DNA of 37,586 nt from CAJBLF01 sp964495825 (GCA_964495825.1 CAZBWI010000006.1:1-37586), one strand, 5' to 3'; numbered from the stretch's first letter, positions 1 through 9,199 are shown. Notes: generated by a model not told the origin, from the sequence alone. Numbers and translations are program-made.

Positions 1-114
1 TAATAATTTTGATGTCTGTGTTGCAGTCAAATCTTTGCAAAAATATCTAATAATTCATACAGTTTTTTGTCTGTTATGCTTTGCATTTTTTCTATAAGGG
101 TTTTTAGTAGTCAT
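1..114 (-). CDS. IS1595-like transposase, N-terminal part (runs off left edge)
   Basis: Reading the minus strand from the ATG at 114 gives 38 codons with no TAA/TAG before the window edge. The peptide has a basic start (MTTKNPYRKN) and then a stretch ending KDLTATQTSKLL. From family knowledge, IS1595/IS1016-type transposases begin this way, with a 'fALDLTATQTAeLtGLnrnT' helix-turn-helix segment. One in-frame TGA at 55-57 would be Gly, so the element seems adapted to the host code. The catalytic domain, the other end and any terminal inverted repeat lie outside the window, so whether it is intact is unknown. The call rests on a short stretch recognised from memory. Confidence 0.55.
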
Positions 115-161
115 GAACTGGTTATAATGATAATTTAAACACTTTCAACTACTCTAGACCC

Positions 162-386
162 TTATTTTTTTCCTTTTTTCTGGAAGAATGCGAGGTAGAT
201 GATAGGAAGCAATCCTGCAGTGTTGAAGATGAAAATGCAGATGAATCGTGCTAATTGTTTTTTGGTTCCTGTTTTCCAAAGTGCGATTCCTTTCCAAATC
301 ATTTCCCGGATCATAAGAAAAACCAATAAAGCCATTGTTCCTTTTGCAAACATTGGTGCTGCAGTAGCTGTGAGTTCTGGTGTCAT
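162..386 (-). CDS. small DUF5652-like membrane protein
   Basis: A 74-residue protein with two hydrophobic segments (about 13-30 and 46-67) around a short charged loop containing WKGIALWKTG, and a lysine-rich C-terminus (FFQKKGKK). The WKgiALWkA loop followed by NT.G.LPIIYL.ff is, from memory, the signature of DUF5652, a small family common in CPR bacteria; its function is unknown. The ATG at 386 is the only sensible start and the stop is TAA. It lies downstream of ruvB on the same strand, 63 bp away, and upstream of the transposase fragment. It contains no TGA codon. Confidence 0.7.
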   Translation of the reverse strand: MTPELTATAAPMFAKGTMALLVFLMIREMIWKGIALWKTGTKKQLARFICIFIFNTAGLLPIIYLAFFQKKGKK

Positions 387-449
387 GGAAATATGATTAT
401 AAATTAAAAACTACGAATTATTGGTTATTGATTGCGAATATTTTTCTGT

Positions 450-1424
450 TTATTTTTCTATTACTATTCTCCCTGCATTGGTTTTTTCTATTTTGCCTAA
501 TTTCAACAATAACGGCTCAATATCTTCTTCGACTGCTTTTTCATTGATTCCTAATTGAACGGCGATGGCTTTGACTCCGATTGGTCTGTCGGCCTCTTCG
601 AGTATTTTGAGGTATTTTTTGTGCAGGGGAGTCATACCACCTTCGTCGATCTGGCTGTGTTTGAGAAAATCTTCTCGCAGTGTTTCCGTCAGAATATTTT
701 TTGGAGCATTTTTTTCATTTCCTTTGGTAACAGAGGAATGTGTTATGACATAATCACGAATTTTTATACATAAATTATGGATTTCTCTTGGTACTGAGCC
801 TACTTTTTCACTGATTTCTCTGATGACGTCATCACTGGTCTTGATTTCATATTTATCGAGATATTTTTTGATCATCATCTCTTTTTCGCTTTGTGTATAT
901 TCCATGAAATGAAAATGATAGACAAACCTGTTTTTGATTGGTTGGCTCAGTGCCTCAGATTTTGTTGTTGCTCCGATGAGTGTAAATGGATTGATAGGGA
1001 TTCTTACATTTCCTCATTCCGGCATTACCATATCGATAACGAAATCTTCCATTGCGATATACAATACTTCTTCGATGTTTGGCTTCAATCTATGAATTTC
1101 ATCGATAAACAAGATATCTCAGGTTTCAAGTGTATTTAGGATACTTATGATTTCTGATGGTTTGGTGATTGCATATCCGGTGACGGCTTTGATGTTTACC
1201 TGTGATTGTTTGGAAATGATGTGTGCTAAGGTTGTTTTTCCAAATCCGCTGGGACCGGAAAATAAGATGTGCCCTATATGTCATTTTCTTTTTTTGCCAC
1301 TTTCGATCGCTGTCTTCACTATTCCTTTGATATGTTCCTGGCCTATGAATTCGTCGAATGTATCAGGCCTTCATGAGTTGCTGATATTCATCAGTTTGTC
1401 CGTGTTTATCTTCTTCACTTCCAT
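450..1424 (-). CDS. ruvB: Holliday junction branch migration helicase RuvB
   Basis: 324 residues, the usual RuvB length (about 330-350). RuvB is the AAA+ motor that, with RuvA, drives branch migration of Holliday junctions in recombinational repair. Visible motifs are FDEFIGQ near residue 24, Walker A GPSGFGKTT (57-65), Walker B LFIDEIHRL (105-113), sensor 1 TLIGATTK (148-155), an NRF arginine-finger region (165-167) and a C-terminal winged helix. Five in-frame TGA codons sit at glycine positions, including GHIGH and ETGDILFIDE. The start at 1424 follows a 7-bp-period repeat that begins at 1425. Neither ruvA nor ruvC is next to it. The gene stands alone between two small membrane protein genes. 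Confidence 0.96.
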
Positions 1425-1466
1425 ACTAAAATCCTAAATGTTAAATGTTAAATGCTATGTGCTACG
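1425..1466. repeat. 7-bp-period repeat upstream of ruvB
   Basis: Directly upstream of the ruvB start the sequence parses into consecutive 7-mers: actaaaa, tcctaaa, tgttaaa, tgttaaa, tgctatg, tgctacg. A partly inverted match to the last two units (acttagcactcatta) occurs at 1530-1544. It is one of eleven places in this window with a 7-bp period and a locally distinct unit. Confidence 0.7.
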
Positions 1467-1554
1467 TATGTGTTTTATTATAGGCTATCGTACTTTACAA
1501 TAGTTTATACAAAGACAAATCTTTTATTTACAACTTAGCACTCATTATTTTTGA

Positions 1555-1956
1555 TTAGTCTTTTTGATTCTGCTTCATGAATCTTGGATAGTGGACCATC
1601 ATCAATATAAAAAATAATAGTGTCCAGATAGCTCCACTGAGAATATCTTGTTTGTATATTGCATTCCTTGATTGGATAAGCATAGTTTTTTTCTCTTCCT
1701 TACATTTGGCAATATCTTTTTCACTAGGCGTGACGCTTTGTTTTTCCATAACTATCTGATTGGTGCATTGATCTAGTTCGTAATATCTCTCTCCTAGGAT
1801 ATATTCGTCGTTGGTGATGATGATTTTTTTTCCGATAGTGAGTAGGAGAAATCATAATGCAATCAGTGTTCCTATGACTCCGACGAGTGTCATGAGGAGA
1901 AAGTAGATTCTGAGGACGCTTCGTCCATGAGATTTTGCTGGTGTTTTTGTTGCCAT
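1555..1956 (-). CDS. two-helix membrane protein, unknown function
   Basis: 133 residues with Gly at the single in-frame TGA. The protein has a short basic N-terminus, a membrane segment at about 15-42, an extracytoplasmic loop of about 60 residues with two cysteines, and a second membrane segment at about 108-122 followed by a basic tail (MKQNQKD). Both ends would lie in the cytoplasm. I do not recognise a family. The start at 1956 was chosen because the N-terminal residues and the whole first helix are only recovered by reading through the TGA; a start at 1749 would leave only the second helix. The stop is TAA. The upstream leader is the polypyrimidine (minus-strand) repeat at 1971-2026. Confidence 0.7.
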
Positions 1957-1970
1957 GATGCTATGTTATT

Positions 1971-2026
1971 TGATAAAAGGATAGGGATGGGGGAAAGGGA
2001 GAAGGGATGAGAGAGAAGGGATGTTT
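1971..2026. repeat. purine-rich 7-bp-period repeat
   Basis: The stretch between the SLH gene stop and the next gene start parses as 7-mers: tgataaa, aggatag, ggatggg, ggaaagg, gagaagg, gatgaga, gagaagg, gatgttt. It is almost free of pyrimidines on the plus strand. In the minus-strand mRNA it would be a C/U-rich leader. Confidence 0.6.
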
Positions 2027-2059
2027 CTCTGTTTCATATCCCATGGTTCGAGATATTGG

Positions 2060-3793
2060 TTATTTTGTTTGATTGAGTTTGTAGTACGCATTGGTGCTGC
2101 TTAATGGACTGATGAGATATGTTTTATCATTTATTCTGATTGTTCCTTCGATAAGTGAAAGACTGCTTACGATGAAACTTACGGTACCTATTTTGGTATC
2201 TGTATCTAGGGTGAAGAGATCGCCGTATCGTGCGAAGTTGTTGGTGAAGTATTCTTTGGTGCTCGATTTGACTACTTTGTATCTATTGCCGAAAATTTCG
2301 ATGTATCCTATATTGAAGTTTCCATTGTTGAGAAGGTTCATATCGATATAGACATTTGATTGTGGTAATCCGTTTGTGCCTGTCGTAATAGATCCAGGTA
2401 CGGTATTGATTACTTGGTTATCTATGTTCGCATTATTGAGATTTTGTGTGATCTGGTATTTGACTTTGAATCTATAGAGTGACAATGCTACTTCGTATCT
2501 CGTGATCATATTATCAAATGTTATAGAATCCGCTGGACTGACGATTCCCATATTTTCTGCTATTTCAAAATATTGTGTTCGTCGCGGATTTGCTGTCTCA
2601 TCAAGTTTCTTGCCTTCAAATAATCTGATCATCGCTGCTATGAATTGTCCTTTGGTGATCGTTGTTTTTGGAGAGAAATGATTATCTGATCCTTGCATGA
2701 TGCCCAGCTGACAGACTTTTTGGATATATGTAGTGAGTGATGCATCCGCTTCCCCGATATCGTTAAATTCACAGGATGGTGTGTTCGTAATACTTCAAAA
2801 TCCAAAAACTTCAGCGAATTTTACCAATATTTTGGCTGCTTGTTCTCTATTTAATACTTCAAATGGTTTATAGTCGGCTACATTGTTGTAACTGGTCAAT
2901 CCATTATCATTCATTCGTCTGATTGCTTCTATGAGTTCAGGATCGTTGCTGATACTTAATGAATTGGTTAGTGATGATAAGGTTTCTATGATACTTGATG
3001 TTGTTGTGGTCGTACTATTCATTTCGGCTAATTTTCCGAGTAGCATCAATCTCACCGTCTCGTTGCTGACGATATTTCTCAATCTTCGGATATATATTGC
3101 CATTTCCCTTCTTGTGATATAACTATCAAAGGCATTTTCATTGGTTAGTGTAGTAAGTCCCATGGCTTGTGATTTGATATAGTAGTCTCATCGTCGAGGA
3201 GTTCTTTTTTCGTTGGAGATTTTGCCTTCAAATATTCTTACGAGCAATGCCATAGTTTGTGGTCTGGTTAGTTGTTCTTTGGGGAGAAATTTTCCATCAG
3301 TTGTCCCTTTGAATATCCCTCGTTTGCATGTATTGGTTATGTGTGGTGCTAATGTAGGATCCATCTGGTCGCTGTCAGCAAAACTACAGTTATTGTTTTT
3401 GGTTTTTTGATCATAGCCGAGCACAACAAATGCTTGACCTATAATTTTGGCTGCTTCTTCTCTCAGGAGTCTATCTTCTGGTCTGTAGTCTGTTTCGTTA
3501 TCATATTTCGTCAATCCGTTTGCATACATTCGTGCGAGCGCTTGTTGAAATTCTGTCCCTGTGGCATTGGTGATTATTTGTATTTGTGTTGTTCATGTGG
3601 TTGTTGTTTGTGGAGGTACTGTTCCTGTGGTTGTAGTACCTGAAGAAATAGCTCAGGTATTCATTGCTATTGTTATTTTATGTGTCACTGGGTCTATAAG
3701 TATCTGAAAATCTCAGCTTGTTTCCGCTTTGGTAGGAAATGTGAATATCAGTACACTTACCATCAATCATAATCGGAATATTTTTTTGTTCAT
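2060..3793 (-). CDS. secreted S-layer homology (SLH) domain protein
   Basis: 577 residues after reading six in-frame TGA codons as Gly. The N-terminus is a signal peptide (MNKKIFRLGLMVSVLIFTFP then TKAETS). A Thr/Gly/Pro-rich linker covers about 50-75. Two SLH-type regions follow, about 85-190 and 285-400, each with the pattern NGLTxYxN..DYxP...L.ReeAAKI, a Cys-flanked F.D segment, then C..GI..G..dg.F.P...lT..q..a.lvR.fEGK. The last ~150 residues are Asn/Ser/Thr-rich and look beta-stranded. SLH domains classically hold proteins non-covalently to cell-wall polymers, so this is probably a surface protein. A TTGAAA-16-TATATT promoter precedes it. Confidence 0.85.
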
Positions 3794-3828
3794 GAAGAAA
3801 AATTGTAGAGAATAAAATATTCATCAAA

Positions 3829-3856
3829 AATATAACTAATGCACTCTGCTTTTCAA
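3829..3856 (-). promoter_or_regulatory. promoter of the SLH protein gene
   Basis: On the minus strand there is a TTGAAA -35 box (3851-3856), a 16-bp spacer and a TATATT -10 box (3829-3834). The start codon lies 36 nt downstream of the -10 box. The 16-bp spacing matches the other clear promoters in this window. Confidence 0.6.
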
Positions 3857-3870
3857 TATAAACTTACGCC

Positions 3871-3912
3871 TAAAGCTTAAAATTTAAAGCTTGAAGCTTG
3901 AAGCTTGAAGTC
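3871..3912. repeat. 7-bp-period repeat between SLH gene and ndk
   Basis: Six consecutive 7-mers: taaagct, taaaatt, taaagct, tgaagct, tgaagct, tgaagtc. It lies between two divergent genes, just upstream of the SLH gene promoter. Confidence 0.8.
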
Positions 3913-4017
3913 ATCATATATTTGTCTTGTGTATATATTTTTTGAGAAAACCACTTGAAAATAGCTGTCAAAACTATATTGTCTCAAAAACTTTTATTTT
4001 TTTGTGTTAAAAAGAAA

Positions 4018-4521
4018 ATGACTCATGTACAGAGAACTCTTGTCGTTTTGAAACCTGATAGCGTAGGACGCAGCGTAGTCGGAGAGATTATTTCGCGTTT
4101 TGAGAGAGCAGGACTTCATATTGTAGGTATGAAAATGCTTCGCCCAGATAAAGAATTTTTGTATCATCATTATGAGACACTTGGAAAGATGATTTCCAGA
4201 CGTGGGCAAAAAGCATTTGATGTAACACTCAAGATGATGCAGCAATGACCAATGGTTGCGCTTGTGCTTGAAGGTGTGGAAGTAGTAGAATATGTGCGTA
4301 AAATAGTTGGTGCTACTGAGCCTAAAGCAGCAGCTCCAGGAACTATCAGAGGTGATTATGCACATATGTCGTTTGCATACGCAGATGGCAAGGATATAGG
4401 AGTTCCTAATCTTATTCACGCTTCAGGAAATGTGGAAGAAGCTGAAGCAGAGATCAAACATCGGTTTAGACCTGAAGAATTATTTGAGTATGCTCCTTTG
4501 CATCATGTCTTCACTCGCTAA
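4018..4521 (+). CDS. ndk: nucleoside diphosphate kinase
   Basis: 167 residues, longer than the usual ~140-150. NDK transfers the terminal phosphate between nucleoside di- and triphosphates through a phospho-histidine. Visible are the start THVQRTLVVLKPDSV, RPDKEFLYHHY, PMVALVLEG, VGATEP followed by PGTIRGDY, and NLIHASG with the catalytic His at residue 134. In most NDKs the motif is N..H[GA]SD; here the residue after Ser is Gly (GGA codon), not Asp. One TGA encodes the Gly of QQGPMVALV. The ATG at 4018 is preferred over an in-frame ATG at 3955 because the extra 21 residues have no family counterpart and the leader is T-rich. Confidence 0.95.
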
Positions 4522-4656
4522 GCTATGTGGTGAGCATCAAGATTGTAAGATACACTAAGTATCTCATCTCTTTATTCCTCTATCTTTATTCTCTCTATCT
4601 CACTTATCTTCTTTTATTCTGAAATGTATATCTTTTAATTTATTTATAGTATCCTA

Positions 4657-4899
4657 ATGAAAAAATGAATACATGGAAATTATTTTAAGGATGTAGAAGT
4701 ACAGTGCATCTGTGGTGCTAAATTCACCGTCAATACAACTGTCCAAGGTCCTATCAAGGTGGAAACTTGCTACCAATGTCATCCAGCATTCAACAAAGAT
4801 AAAGTAGTCAAAAAGGTTGTCAAGGGAAGAATGGAAAAATTCCTTGAGAAACAAAAGAAAATCGATGCTATCAAACCAACGAAAACAACCAAGAAGTAA
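4657..4899 (+). CDS. rpmE: 50S ribosomal protein L31
   Basis: 80 residues with the L31 start MKKGIHGNYFKDVEVQC, in which the first Gly is a TGA codon. L31 sits on the central protuberance of the 50S subunit. The zinc-type cysteines are present as CIC (residues 17-19) and CYQC (38-41), which is typical of the zinc-binding C+ form. The C-terminus is lysine-rich. The start ATG overlaps a TAA in the string taatg. There is no Shine-Dalgarno sequence upstream, only an A/T-rich leader. Confidence 0.93.
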
Positions 4900-4990
4900 T
4901 GTTCACTTCGTGTATACGGTGTCTTTGGGGGTAATGCATCGTAATGACCAATTACGTGAAATACATTATGATATGACATTGTAGCTATAC

Positions 4991-5018
4991 TTGCATATCA
5001 GGTTCTTTGTTTTATCTT
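4991..5018 (+). promoter_or_regulatory. possible promoter of the PH-like membrane protein gene
   Basis: TTGCAT (4991-4996), a 16-bp spacer and TATCTT (5013-5018), 19 nt before the ATG. The match to consensus is moderate. It is supported mainly by having the same 16-bp spacing as the better promoters here. Confidence 0.35.
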
Positions 5019-5037
5019 GTTTTCATAAAAGCAACTT

Positions 5038-5667
5038 ATGCTGAGAAAACAGATCATGAAAAGATATGTCGATGCGGATACCGTTTTTCATGTAATCTGA
5101 CATCATGGAAGCGTGTTTATCAAACTTACTTTGAGAACGCTTCTTTTTTTGTTGGTGCTCTATGTCGTGTATGTTGTTTTGGATAGATATATTGTATGGC
5201 CATATTTTGATTGGACGTTTGGTATCCTCGGATTATGATTTTTTATAAAATATATCATTGATTTCCTCAATATCTACTTGGACTGACTGATTCTTTCCAA
5301 CAGCGGGATCACATTGTTTATGCGGGAAGGACTCTTTGACTACAAGACGGATTTCTTTGAATGGGACAAGATAGAAGCAATCTCTCATACTCAGGAGAAT
5401 TTTTGGGATAAGATATTTTCGAGAGGTGACTTGCTTATCAAACTTGAACATGGTGTAGAATATCCGTTTGAAGATGTTATATATCCCAAAACACAGGCTG
5501 AGAAAATTATGAAATTTAAACATCAATTTACTCCTGATACGCTTGGATCTTCTTCTGATCCTGCTATCAAGGATGAAAAAATGGCGATTATCGCTGAAGC
5601 GTTGAGCGAAGTGGTGAAGGAATACATGGACAAGAAGACTTCTGTGTCGGAGGAGGAAGATTATTAG
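5038..5667 (+). CDS. membrane protein with a bacterial PH-like domain
   Basis: 209 residues; three in-frame TGA codons read as Gly restore the N-terminal half. Topology: a cytoplasmic start of about 25 residues, membrane segments at about 27-48 and 56-74, then a soluble domain beginning LDGLILSNSGITLFMREGLF with a later RGDLLIKLEHG. That pattern resembles bPH2-type domains (PF03703-like), which I recognise only by pattern. The C-terminus is acidic (SVSEEEDY). The protein at 10669-11244 has the same layout and may be a paralogue. The stop is TAG. It converges with the metallophosphoesterase gene 43 bp away. Confidence 0.75.
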
Positions 5668-5710
5668 TATATGTTCTTGCTGCAACACGTAGTATTGGAA
5701 TAGTGTATCA

Positions 5711-6952
5711 TTATAACACTTTTAGTTCTTTCATAACTTTTTCATACTTCGGATACTCAGATCCGAATTTTTTTTGCACATATTCTTGGAGAATAGTTTT
5801 CCAGTCGGAGAATCATGCTAATTTGTTAGAGTCGACCTTGAAGTTAGAGAGTAATTCATCCAGATTCTCCGTGCTTTTTTTTAGCTTAATATCTTTGCAG
5901 ATTTTGCGTAATTCTGGGTCTATGACTTCATCTATCTTGTCGTAATCTATTTGTTCTACCTGCAAAGTGATTGCTATATTTTCCAAAGATATTTTCTGAT
6001 TTTCTTTGAAGGTGATCGTTCGTGATGGACTTTGGAAATATTCTTTGTTCGTTTGATTGATCTTCTTGATTTCTTCGTATAATGCCTCTTCTGTAAGCAT
6101 TTCTTTGCTTTGTATGAGAAATTGTGGATTGATCGAAATCTGCAAAGCGGTTATCTTTTTATTTGTTGTGTCGTAGTGGAAAATATATTTGTTCTGATTT
6201 ATTTCCAATGAACTGGTCGATCGGACGCTTCCGGTGCAGAGATAATTCATATGCGTAAATCCTTGATGGAGATGTCAGGAGATGAATTTTACATCCGGCA
6301 ATTCCAAAAATTTTTCGTTCAATGCGATATCTTTGTAATTGAATTTTGACTTCTGACCTGGGAAAGCTGTTCCGTTGATATAGTAGTGATGGAAAACCGT
6401 TATTCATGGATGTTTGTCTATTTGTTCTGCGAGATATGTATTGAGATATCATGAAAATGCTTCGTGCTTATTGTTCGATTTCTCCAGCAAGGTGCTGAAA
6501 TCGCTGATAGTTTTTAATGTTTCGTTTTTGGGTATGTAATTACTTTTTTCGTTCTCTCATGGTAAAAAGAATGGCATGAACAATATGTCCTCTCCTTCTA
6601 TCGTTTCGATCAATGGCTTGGTAATGAAATGTATTTTTCCTTCACTTAGCATTCAAAACTTAGCACTTAGCATTATAGTGAAGGCTTTCTGTGCTTCTTC
6701 GAAGACGAAAGAGCTTCCTAGCCGATCATGGTTTCCAGAAATGATATATACATTCTTTCATTGTTCGAACAGTTCCAGGAAGAGCCCGTAGAGTTGGAGC
6801 AATGCGTTCCTATCGTAAGCAAAATGGTAGACATAGTCTCAGAGAAAAATGATATTTTTTTCGTCCGGATATGAGGAAAAAATCCCTTTGAGTTGAGTTA
6901 AGATTTTCTCGTGATAGCGTGCGTTGATGTGGAGATCGCCTATTAATAACAT
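5711..6952 (-). CDS. calcineurin-like metallophosphoesterase
   Basis: 413 residues with seven or more in-frame TGA codons as Gly. All metal-binding blocks are present: GDLHIN (residues 5-10), LGDYVYH (38-43, the Gly being TGA), SGNHDR (72-77), a central HHYY and SGHLHQG. This arrangement is seen in SbcD/Mre11-type DNA repair nucleases and related phosphodiesterases. The C-terminal ~170 residues are alpha-helical and lysine/glutamate-rich and may be a capping domain. No SbcC-like ATPase partner is adjacent, so the substrate is open. A 7-bp-period repeat lies inside the coding region (6643-6684), and another lies just upstream of the start. The end was extended past a TGA at 5813 to the TAA at 5711. 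Confidence 0.85.
6643..6684. repeat. 7-bp-period repeat inside the metallophosphoesterase gene
   Basis: The plus strand parses as cacttag, cattcaa, aacttag, cacttag, cattata, gtgaagg. On the coding strand this gives an internal peptide duplication (IMLSAKFG then MLSEGK). The unit ctaagtg resembles units of the intergenic repeat upstream of ruvB. Confidence 0.6.
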
Positions 6953-6959
6953 AAATTTT

Positions 6960-7001
6960 GGGATAAGGGACTAGGTAAAAGGGATAAGAGACAAGGTGTA
7001 G
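6960..7001. repeat. 7-bp-period repeat upstream of the metallophosphoesterase
   Basis: 7-mers gggataa, gggacta, ggtaaaa, gggataa, gagacaa, ggtgtag. They occupy the leader of the minus-strand gene that starts at 6952. Confidence 0.65.
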
Positions 7002-7143
7002 TATAGTAATTTGATTTGTAAAAAAAAGGCAGAAATGTATACCATTGATGTAAGGTTCAAGATGCAAGAACTGATTAGTTATTCCGCTATATAGTTCATG
7101 TATTATGCATCATATGTCATGAATCGTTTATTTGTTGTTTGGT

Positions 7144-7788
7144 ATGAAAAAACGTTTCCGACTCGCATTGATTATCATTTGTGTTCTTGTTCTTGTAGGA
7201 CTAAGGATATTTTCTCCTGAAGATAATCGGGTATGTGACGGTGATACTTTGGTAAAACATGGAACCCCAAGCTCTGATAGCTCGGGATTTTTTTGTTCAT
7301 GAGGAATGCTCATGGATACAACACTTTTATCTTCTTCTATTCTCGCTATGAAAATCATTACGGACTTTACCGATAACGGGCTTATCCCTTCTCAATACAC
7401 CTGCGACGGGGAGGGTCGTTTTCCTACACTGACTATAGAAGATATTCCTGCCAATACCCAATCATTGGCGTTGATCGTGGACGATCCGGATGTACCTGGA
7501 TGAACTCGAGACCATCTTTTGTTGGCGAATATCCCTGTAGAGGGTGTCAGATGGATTATTTCATCAGCTACTTTTGCTACTGCGATAGTGTGACAAAATT
7601 CTCGATGAGAACTTGCTCGATGAGGTCCTTGTCCACCGCATGGGACACATAGATATTTTTTTAAGGTCTATGCACTTTCTACTTATTTAGAGCTATCTTC
7701 AGGATTCTCCAAAGAGAGGTTGTATGAGTTGATGTCAGGAAAAATAAACGCTCAAGCACAGCTTGTGGGATTGTACAAAAGGCAATAA
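7144..7788 (+). CDS. YbhB/YbcL (PEBP) family protein with N-terminal membrane anchor
   Basis: 214 residues; five TGA codons read as Gly. An N-terminal hydrophobic segment (KKRFRLALIIICVLVLVGL) suggests export or anchoring. The PEBP core starts near residue 70 with the family blocks ALIVDDPDVPGGTRDHLL and, later, GGPCPPHGTHRYFFKVYAL; the HRY/F.VYAL block is diagnostic of the Raf-kinase-inhibitor-like/YbhB family. PEBP proteins bind phospholipids or small anionic ligands in eukaryotes; the bacterial role is poorly defined. A Cys/Gly-rich 40-residue linker separates anchor and core. Its TAA (7786-7788) directly abuts the murC stop on the other strand. Confidence 0.85.
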
Positions 7789-9165
7789 TTATTTCTTGAA
7801 ATATTTTCTTATCTTATAATCGATATCACCGGCACTATAGATGACAATCACAGTATCATGTTTTGTTTTTTCGATTTGACTCGTAATGATTGAGAAGTCG
7901 GTAGTGTATATTCCTCCGCAGATTTTAGCAAAATGATTTCCTAAGTCGTCTAGCGTGTGGATATTCTCCTTCTTGATGAAAGCATGATGAGCGATGAAAT
8001 CCTTGATGTTCTCTCTCGCAGCATAGATGTCGTAGATTATGACCTGATCATATTTTTTCAGTGCTTTTTGAAAATCTTTTCGTCATAAAACTATTCTATT
8101 GATTTGATGTGGTTGGAAGATGGCGAAGAGTTTTTTCTTCGGGAATTTTTTCTTCAGTGCTTGGTAGCCGAGTTTGATAGAGGACGCCATGTGACCATAA
8201 TCGCTATAGATTGGAACTCCGTTTTTTGTCTTACTGACTAATTCCAGTCTTCTTCGAATTCATGGGAAATTTTTTATTTGGGACAAGATTTTAGGAGCAA
8301 GAGATAAGGGAAGGATTTCCTTCATCAATGCTACAATCAACGAACCGTTGATATTGTTGTGGTCGCCAAGTAAATGCTTGAATGGAATGTTTTTTATGGT
8401 AACTTCTTTTATTTTTTTAGATGTGATTCACGTTAGTCACTTTGGTATGAATACGGTTTTTTTTGTTTTCATGATGAGTTGGTTGAATGCGGAAAGATAG
8501 TCTTTCATATCTTTGTAGTAATCCGTATGATCGAGTTCTAGTGATGTTATTGTTGCATACTCCAAATCTAAGTAGAGGAAGTGTTTCTTGTATTCACAGG
8601 CTTCTACGAAGAATTTCCATTTTTTGATAAGTTTGTAATTAAGCTTCTTGCCTGTAAAGATATAGTCGAAAATGTTTTTGATATCTTTTTCCGCTTTTTT
8701 GTTGATAGCGTAACTTTTGGTATCAAAACTTGGTACTAATGCTCATAAGATTCCGAGTCAGAATTGTTTATCTAATTTTTTCGCAGTATAGATTGCTAGG
8801 GCAGTGGATGAGCTTTTGCCGTTTGTTCCTGCAAATCCTATTGTCGTGAAATATTTGGAGATCTCTCCCAAAAATTGAAAATAATTGAGAATAACCATCA
8901 CTTTTTTGTTTGCTTTCATGATTTTCCTTGCTTCGAGGACTTCGGGACTTTCAGCTGTCGCTTCGGAATAGATAATAACATCACCTACTTGCACTTTATA
9001 TTTTCCATGGCCGATGATGACGTGTAATCATTTCGCTTTTAGCTTGTCTGTCAGCTCACTTTGTACTGCATCGATGCAAACAATATTGGTATATCATATA
9101 TCATGGAGTATTCCTGCTACGCCGGACATTCCTGTTCATCATGCTCAGACTAAGATGATTTTCAT
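7789..9165 (-). CDS. murC: UDP-N-acetylmuramate--L-alanine ligase (MurC)-like Mur ligase
   Basis: 458 residues; eleven TGA codons read as Gly. MurC adds L-alanine to UDP-MurNAc in peptidoglycan precursor synthesis, using ATP. Visible are an N-terminal Rossmann motif GAGGTGMSG (7-15, with three Gly from TGA), the P-loop GTNGKSSST (113-121), ELDHTDYY near 210, NINGS, FPGIRRRLE and SDYGHMASS. The usual MurC motifs are GTHGKTTT, E.DH.D and DDYAHHP; the P-loop His is Asn here and the second His of YAHHP is Met. The closest assignment is MurC, with Mpl-type ligase as an alternative. The TAA at 7789-7791 touches the PEBP stop. A 7-bp-period repeat lies immediately 5' of the ATG. Confidence 0.82.
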
Positions 9166-9199
9166 AAATTAAGAATTAAGAATTAAGAATTGAAATTAA
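9165..9199. repeat. 7-bp-period repeat at the murC start
   Basis: 7-mers taaatta, agaatta, agaatta, agaattg, aaattaa. It begins at the last base of the murC start codon and forms its 5' leader on the minus strand. Confidence 0.75.

Noticed and set aside
2060..3793. Three separate small genes or a degraded SLH pseudogene
   Set aside because: The breaks are all TGA codons in one frame; as glycine they give a continuous protein with intact repeats.
3871..3912. CRISPR array
   Set aside because: The repeats are 7 bp, contiguous and degenerate with no spacers; no cas genes are present.
3955..4017. Upstream ATG start for ndk
   Set aside because: It adds 21 residues with no NDK counterpart, and a promoter-like TATATT lies within it.
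4940..4956. Hairpin cgtaat/attacg as an rpmE terminator
   Set aside because: There is no T tract after it, and the stem is only 6 bp and AT-rich.
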